In this document: piece by piece, positions 59,595 to 64,000 of the stretch | Numbering within the stretch: the first letter of the stretch is position 1 | Layout of the letters: each line of letters opens with the position of its first letter | The notes under the pieces: generated by a model | Told to the model about the DNA's origin: nothing | Databases searched by the model: none | What the model saw: the letters and a program-made list of their open reading frames with translations, nothing else | Translations under genes and position numbers: made by a program | From: Wolfiporia cocos | Lineage: Eukaryota; Basidiomycota; Agaricomycetes; Polyporales; Phaeolaceae | NCBI GenBank assembly: GCA_029448655.1 | Contig: JACCLO010000045.1 | Coordinates: 1 to 64,000 of the forward strand | DNA length: 64,000 bases | Reading direction: 5' to 3'

Positions 59595-62253
59595 ACCCGG
59601 AAAAATTCGAAGTATGGTCGGATCATCTGAACCTAACCTACTTCAAGACGGCTCAGAAGCTCACCAGGAGACAGGCAAGATGTGACACAGATCTAACTGT
59701 GGGACTCACCGCCTAATCCACAAGGTGAGGGGAATAAGCAGGCAAGCAGTCAGAAGGCGCGCAGAAGAGAGGTGAAGTTCTTCTAGGGCGCGCAGCGCCT
59801 AGAAGAACAGAACTAACGACTAAAGGCGTTAAGCCCTATCTTATATACATGCTTATACTTGATTACGTAAGTAAGGGAATGGTCCTACCCTAAACGTGTT
59901 AGTCATATGCTTGCATAAGGCGATGGTGTCAGTATGGCACCATCCGTATATCATAATGATGCGATAAGGCATCATGCATAGGTATCTATAGTGACCATGC
60001 TAGCCAGTAATGGACTTAGCCAGTAAGATACGAGGGATGGATCAGAAGATCCGCATACATGGTTACCGGGCCGGAGGCCTGGATCATAATGACGTCATGA
60101 TTGGAAATGATGATGTCATGGAATGTACTAGACCATGGGTCTAGAATAGTGATGCCATTATTGTGTAATGATGGCGTGCTATGGATTGGACTGGGCTGTA
60201 GGCCTAGGTCCAATGGTGTCATAATTGGTAATGATGACGAAGGGGTTACATCATAGTGATGTCATAGCCAGGGGCTAGACCATATGATGTCATGATGATA
60301 TCATTATTTGTAATGATGGTATCATGGGTTAGAATAGACCATAGGTCTAGTCTTGTGACAGAGTGTCATGTAACATGTCATGCTTGATGACTAGCGTGTA
60401 AGCGCCGTGTCATAGATGCTTAGTAGCGCGTAAGCACTCTTGGGCTTAGGTAATAACTGTTAGGTTACACCGGCATGTCGGCTTGTACTGATAAGTACAG
60501 GATAACTCGTAGGTATGCGTAATAATACCGGATAAATGGCAATTAATTGCGGAAAAATGTCAGATCTGTGACAAGATGGGCATTATATCTGTCAAGATTT
60601 AACTTCTCCATGCACCATAAACCAGGAAAAACCATGCTTACTGCAGACCCTCTGTCCAGGAGACCAGACCATGAAGAGGGGGTGGAACTCGACAATAGGA
60701 ACAATATTCTGTTGAAACCGGAATTTTTTGTTAACTTTGCGCGAGAATTAGCCATCCTTGCGTTCGAGCCCCTCCATCAGTTGGTAATCCCAGATGACGA
60801 ACTCCAACGAGAAATACACAAAGCATTGCTAGACAACGAGGTAACCAAGGACTACAAAGGCCTATTGGAGTCAGGACCTCACGAATTCGGCAAGTCTCTC
60901 AGAGACTGGAACTACGAGAATGGTCTACTCTTGTACCATAACAAGATCTACGTTCCCAAGGCACCAGAAGAGCTTAGAAATAAGGTCTTACAATTACACC
61001 ATGACCACCCTACTGCAGGGCATATGGGGAGATGGAAGACATACAAACTCATCTCACGTAATTACTGGTGGCCAGGACTAACCAACTCGGTAAAGAAATA
61101 CATACAGGAATGCGACACATGCCAGCAAATGAAGAATCGCCCGCAAAAGCCATATGGACCCCTGATACCTAACGAAGTACCAGAAGCCCCATGGGAGATA
61201 ATAACCATGGATTTCATTATGTACCTACCCAAGTCGAAGATAGACAACAAGGTGTATGACGGAATCATGGTTGTAGTCAATTGCTTGACCAAGCGAGCAT
61301 GCTTCTTCCCCATCTCCAGCAAATTCGGAACAAAGGATCCCGTAAGAGTCCTATACAGAAGGTTTTACCCAATACATGGGCTACCTAAACGTATCATTTC
61401 CGATCACGGAGTGCAGTTTGCATCCAAACTATTCGGCGAATGGTGTAAACTGCTAGGGATAGAACATGCCATGACTATGGCATATCACCCACAGGCAGAT
61501 GGACAGATGGAAAGAATGAATCAGACACTTGAACAATACCTCAGATGCTATGTAAACTCGTATTGCAAAGACAATTGGTCTCAATTCCTGCCTACGGCGG
61601 AATTTGCATACAACAACGCAGCGTCAGAGACTACCAAGATGTCACCATTCTACGTCGAGTTGGGAAGGCACCCAAAGGCTGGGCCAGCAGATTTAGCTAT
61701 TCAGGCAAAAGCAGACCTTAATGAAATTGCAACCGATCGTTGGAACGCTCAGGAGCAAGCCAAAGCCGCAATGCAGTTAGCAGCTGACAGTATGAAGTGG
61801 TATTACAATCAATCGATCCAGAAAGTACCCTTCAAGGTTGGAGACAAGGTTATGATAGACGTAAGGGATTACCAAACATCCGAAAGAAGTTTGGCCCCCA
61901 GGTACATCGGCCCGTTCAAAATAGTCGAACAACTGTCACCCGTGACTTTCAGACTACACATGGATGGCCAATACCGAGCCTATCACCCGGTCTTCCATGC
62001 GTCAAAGCTAACACCATATACCGGCAAGGAAGAAGCTCCAGAACCAGATAAGTCAGGAGAATACGAAGTGGAGCAAATACTCAACCACAGATTCACACCC
62101 TCAGGAAAACTACAATTCCTGGTGCGATGGTTAGGGTACTCCATGGGAGAAGACACATGGGAATATGAAGATGACTTCGTCAACACTAAGGAGTTGGTAG
62201 ACGAATACAAGGCAGAACATGCCCTTAACGCACATACCGCTCCGCGAAGATGA
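59595..62253 (+). pseudogene. Gypsy2 Pol part 2: RNase H end, integrase, chromodomain (split by solo LTR)
   Basis: After the array the frame resumes ([15 protein letters not shown] at 59600-59682), is cut by the solo LTR, and resumes at 60574 (ALYLSRFNFSMHHKPGKTML). Counting codons from 60547, the integrase has a zinc module (HHDHPTAGH at 151; CDTCQQM at 189) and catalytic D222 (TMDF), D286 (ISDHG) and E322 (GQMERMNQ). The GPF module follows (RYIGPFKIVEQLSPVTFRL), then a chromodomain at about 505-555 (EYEVEQILNHRF ... VRWLGYSMGEDTWEYEDD). The frame ends at TGA 62251-62253, but dUTPase text follows directly in the same frame, so this TGA is probably a mutated sense codon. Confidence 0.9.
59683..60573 (-). 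mobile_element. solo LTR in Gypsy2 pol
   Basis: 891 bases, TGACACAGATC...GATCTGTGACA, with duplication AGATG at 59678-59682 and 60574-60578. On the minus strand a TATATAAG box lies 33 bases before AGTTCTGTTCTT. A long palindrome TTCTTCTAGG...CCTAGAAGAA at 59778-59807 takes the place of the array LTR palindrome. It also contains many ATGATGTCAT-like short repeats (60.06-60.34 kb). Confidence 0.9.
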
Positions 62254-62985
62254 CACACCCACAATATTCAAGTATTCGAACCAGATGACAACCCAGACTG
62301 GAAAGTTGGGGATTGTTATCTATGGCCAGATGATTGGCCACTGCAGAGAGGTGAATTTACTCCGGAAGAATGCAAGAAAGTACGGAAGTGGTTAGTACGG
62401 GACAAATTCGGCAACTCCGTAGAAGAAGGCACTTGCTTCAACGAATATCTCGAATTCGCAGTAGGACCCCAGGGCACATATCCAGAAAGAGGCACTGAAC
62501 ATGCCACCGGATTTGACATCTACTCAGCCGAAGCTACCAGGATAAACCCTCACACCACCATGCTCGTGAAAACAGACCTAAGAATCCTATTCCCTTATGG
62601 ATTCAGCGGCAAACTGGAGACACATTCTAGCATGGCGAAGAAGGGCATACAGGTACAAGGCAGAGTCATAGACTGGGATTACTGTGGAGAAGTGATAGTC
62701 ATGCTCTACAACTTCACCGGATATCCATACATGGTTAACCATAGGGACAAGATAGCACAATTACTTCTGCAACCTGTCCCTCAACCAGAAATCCACCATA
62801 GTACAACCTACATGTACAATCAACAATACTTGAAGGACACAGCTCGTGGTGACAAAGGCTTTGGTCATACTGGTAGACACTTGGGAGAAGTCAAAATACT
62901 CCCTCATGACTATGAGGATTGGGACCGCCTGATGGAGCCCTCAGCGAGCAAGTGGCAAGATGTCGAACCACCGATCACCGAGTAA
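62254..62985 (+). pseudogene. Gypsy2 dUTPase domain at the C-terminus of Pol
   Basis: In frame with pol after the TGA, it reads through a linker (VGDCYLWPDDWPLQRGEF) into a trimeric dUTPase. The motifs are ATGFDIYSAEA (1), LETHSSMAKKGI (2), GRVIDWDYCGEV (3), DKIAQLLLQ (4) and RGDKGFGHTG (5). Stop TAA at 62983-62985. Motif 2 has His where relatives have Arg before SS, which fits a CGT-to-CAT change and may weaken activity; the catalytic Asp of motif 3 is kept. Unlike Gypsy1, where the dUTPase lies between protease and RT, here it follows the chromodomain. Confidence 0.85.
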
Positions 62986-62987
62986 CC

Positions 62988-63021
62988 TTTGCAGGGACCG
63001 CAAATCTTGAAGAGGGGGTAA
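62988..63021 (+). promoter_or_regulatory. Gypsy2 hairpin and polypurine tract
   Basis: TTTGC / GCAAA encloses AGGGACC (62988-63004), starting two bases after the pol stop. The tract GAAGAGGGGGTAA follows and touches the 3' LTR. Loop and spacing match the array element. Confidence 0.7.
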
Positions 63022-63349
63022 TGTCACAAATTTTCCTATATTTTTCCCTATTTTTCCTAGACTTGTAGTCCAGTTTGTAGCATAGTTAGCGTAGCACGGA
63101 TACTTGTAGATCACGTGACCCAGTAGAACTAGATGCCGACGGAACCTTCTAGCAGGTTCCATCCCATTCCACAGATATCACATGTTAATGCTCATATGTG
63201 TGACCGCTGACTCATTACACTTGTAGAGTCACCTGCCATCTGACTCATTCATAGTCATAGCGCATACGTTATCACTTACGGTCACATGCAACCTGACTCA
63301 TACCATAGTACCGTAGGTCCTAGTAGTATTAGGGGTCTTGTATTGCATG
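63022..63349 (+). repeat. Gypsy2 3' LTR (start)
   Basis: Begins TGTCACAAATTTTCC right after the polypurine tract. Its right border is unclear because a second LTR-like sequence starts at 63350. Confidence 0.7.
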
Positions 63350-64000
63350 TGTCACAGTATTATCTAAACGCCCTATTTTTCCGCTATCCGTAGCCATTTA
63401 TCCGGTATTTATACGCATAACTACGAGTTATCCAGTACTTATCCCATACGGCTATAACCTTACGGTTATTATTGCCCTTACGGCTTCTCAACGTACGCTT
63501 ATGCGCTACTAAGCTAGAATGACACAGCGCTTACACGCTAGTCATGCCCCATGACACGTCCGGCTTGCAACCGTACCACGTCATAACCTACGTCATGGAC
63601 TAGACCTACGGTCTTGTCCAGACTATGATATCATCATGATGTCACCACCATCATATGTCTAGGTCCCGACCTATGTATAGACACATGGCACCATACTGGC
63701 ATCATACCCTCGTCATCAGTCTAGCCCTCGGGCTTACGACCAATGGCACTAATGGCTCGGCGCTCCGCCTTAGTCATTCCCCGGGATACAGCCTATGGCA
63801 GTTACCCCTCAAGACTCGGCCTTCGGCCTTGTCGTCATACTGGTCTCAACCGCCCCCATGTGAATGTCTACAGGTAATATGATAGGTTCGCCATTACCGG
63901 CTTACCACGGTCTATTTCTAGCACAATCACACATCTATGCCTTATGCCGATACCGTACCAGTATCACATGCTAACCCTTCTATTCGTAGATGGATCTTCC
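63350..64000 (+). repeat. second LTR-like sequence, cut by the window end
   Basis: Starts TGTCACAGTATTATC and matches the reverse complement of the solo LTR at 59683-60573 in blocks (CCATTTATCCGGTATT, ACGAGTTATCC, GCGCTTACACGCTAGTCAT). It is either an insertion in the Gypsy2 LTR or its continuation. Confidence 0.55.

Larger units (their letters stand above)
41401..63349 (+). mobile_element. Gypsy2: decayed chromovirus with C-terminal dUTPase, split by two insertions
   Basis: Plus-strand remains run gag tail, protease, RT, RNase H, integrase, chromodomain, dUTPase, polypurine tract, 3' LTR. The frame is interrupted by the tandem array (43728-59594, TSD ACCCG) and a solo LTR (59683-60573, TSD AGATG); the text resumes exactly at both sites. 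The 5' LTR and most of gag are missing. In-frame TGA codons lie at 42723-42725 and 62251-62253. Confidence 0.9.

Noticed and set aside
60060..60340. ATGATGTCAT-type short repeats as a CRISPR-like or operator array
   Set aside because: Irregular spacing and sequence within a solo LTR; simple repeat drift is enough.
42723..62253. TGA codons read as sense (recoding) in Gypsy pol
   Set aside because: Other genes in the window use TGA as a stop, and each site fits a CGA-to-TGA mutation.

Overview
The window looks like nuclear DNA of a basidiomycete fungus, most likely an Agaricomycete. The evidence is genes split by many 45-60 bp GT-AG introns, a basidiomycete-style adenylate-forming enzyme, an MSH4 gene with about 25 introns, an AlkB-like multicopy gene relic and chromodomain Ty3/Gypsy elements. 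Order and genus are not resolved. Single-base indels in runs recur, so some frameshifts may be sequence errors rather than decay.

Left part (1-25 kb), gene-bearing. An HpcH/HpaI-type aldolase fragment lies at the left edge, followed by an adenylate-forming (AMP-binding) enzyme on the minus strand. A Lunapark-like zinc-ribbon relic comes next, then a small two-exon gene of unknown function and an oxygenase-like relic. MSH4 (minus, complete) follows. After it lie two multi-exon plus-strand genes. The second (16551-20935) resembles a meiotic axis protein of the SYCP2/Red1 type. A broken fungal kinase-like gene (22187-24853) carries an LTR fragment inside it.

Middle part (25-41 kb), nested mobile elements. 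One unknown minus-strand gene has been split by two insertions. The first is an almost intact Ty3/Gypsy chromovirus (Gypsy1, 26113-34560, TSD CTCCC) that carries a dUTPase between protease and reverse transcriptase. The second is a hAT-type non-autonomous element (TSD AAGTGGAT) that itself holds a 1.1 kb solo LTR (TSD GTCTC). A second hAT copy, several LTR pieces and a 0.9 kb LTR mini-element follow.

Right part (41-64 kb). A second, decayed Gypsy element (Gypsy2, plus strand) has its dUTPase after the integrase and chromodomain. Its pol gene is split by a solo LTR and by a 15.9 kb tandem array of a non-coding LTR element: four LTRs and three internal regions of about 3.9 kb inside a single TSD (ACCCG).

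The most interesting signal is RNA-level architecture shared by these elements. The internal RNA of the array element carries repeated hairpins whose stems change in a compensatory way while loops stay fixed. A hairpin sits directly before the polypurine tract in every family seen here. In Gypsy1 and in the array element the putative primer-binding site is complementary to the predicted 5' end of the element's own transcript, which points to Tf1/sushi-like self-priming. Together these suggest that the coding elements and their non-coding partners share one replication code.
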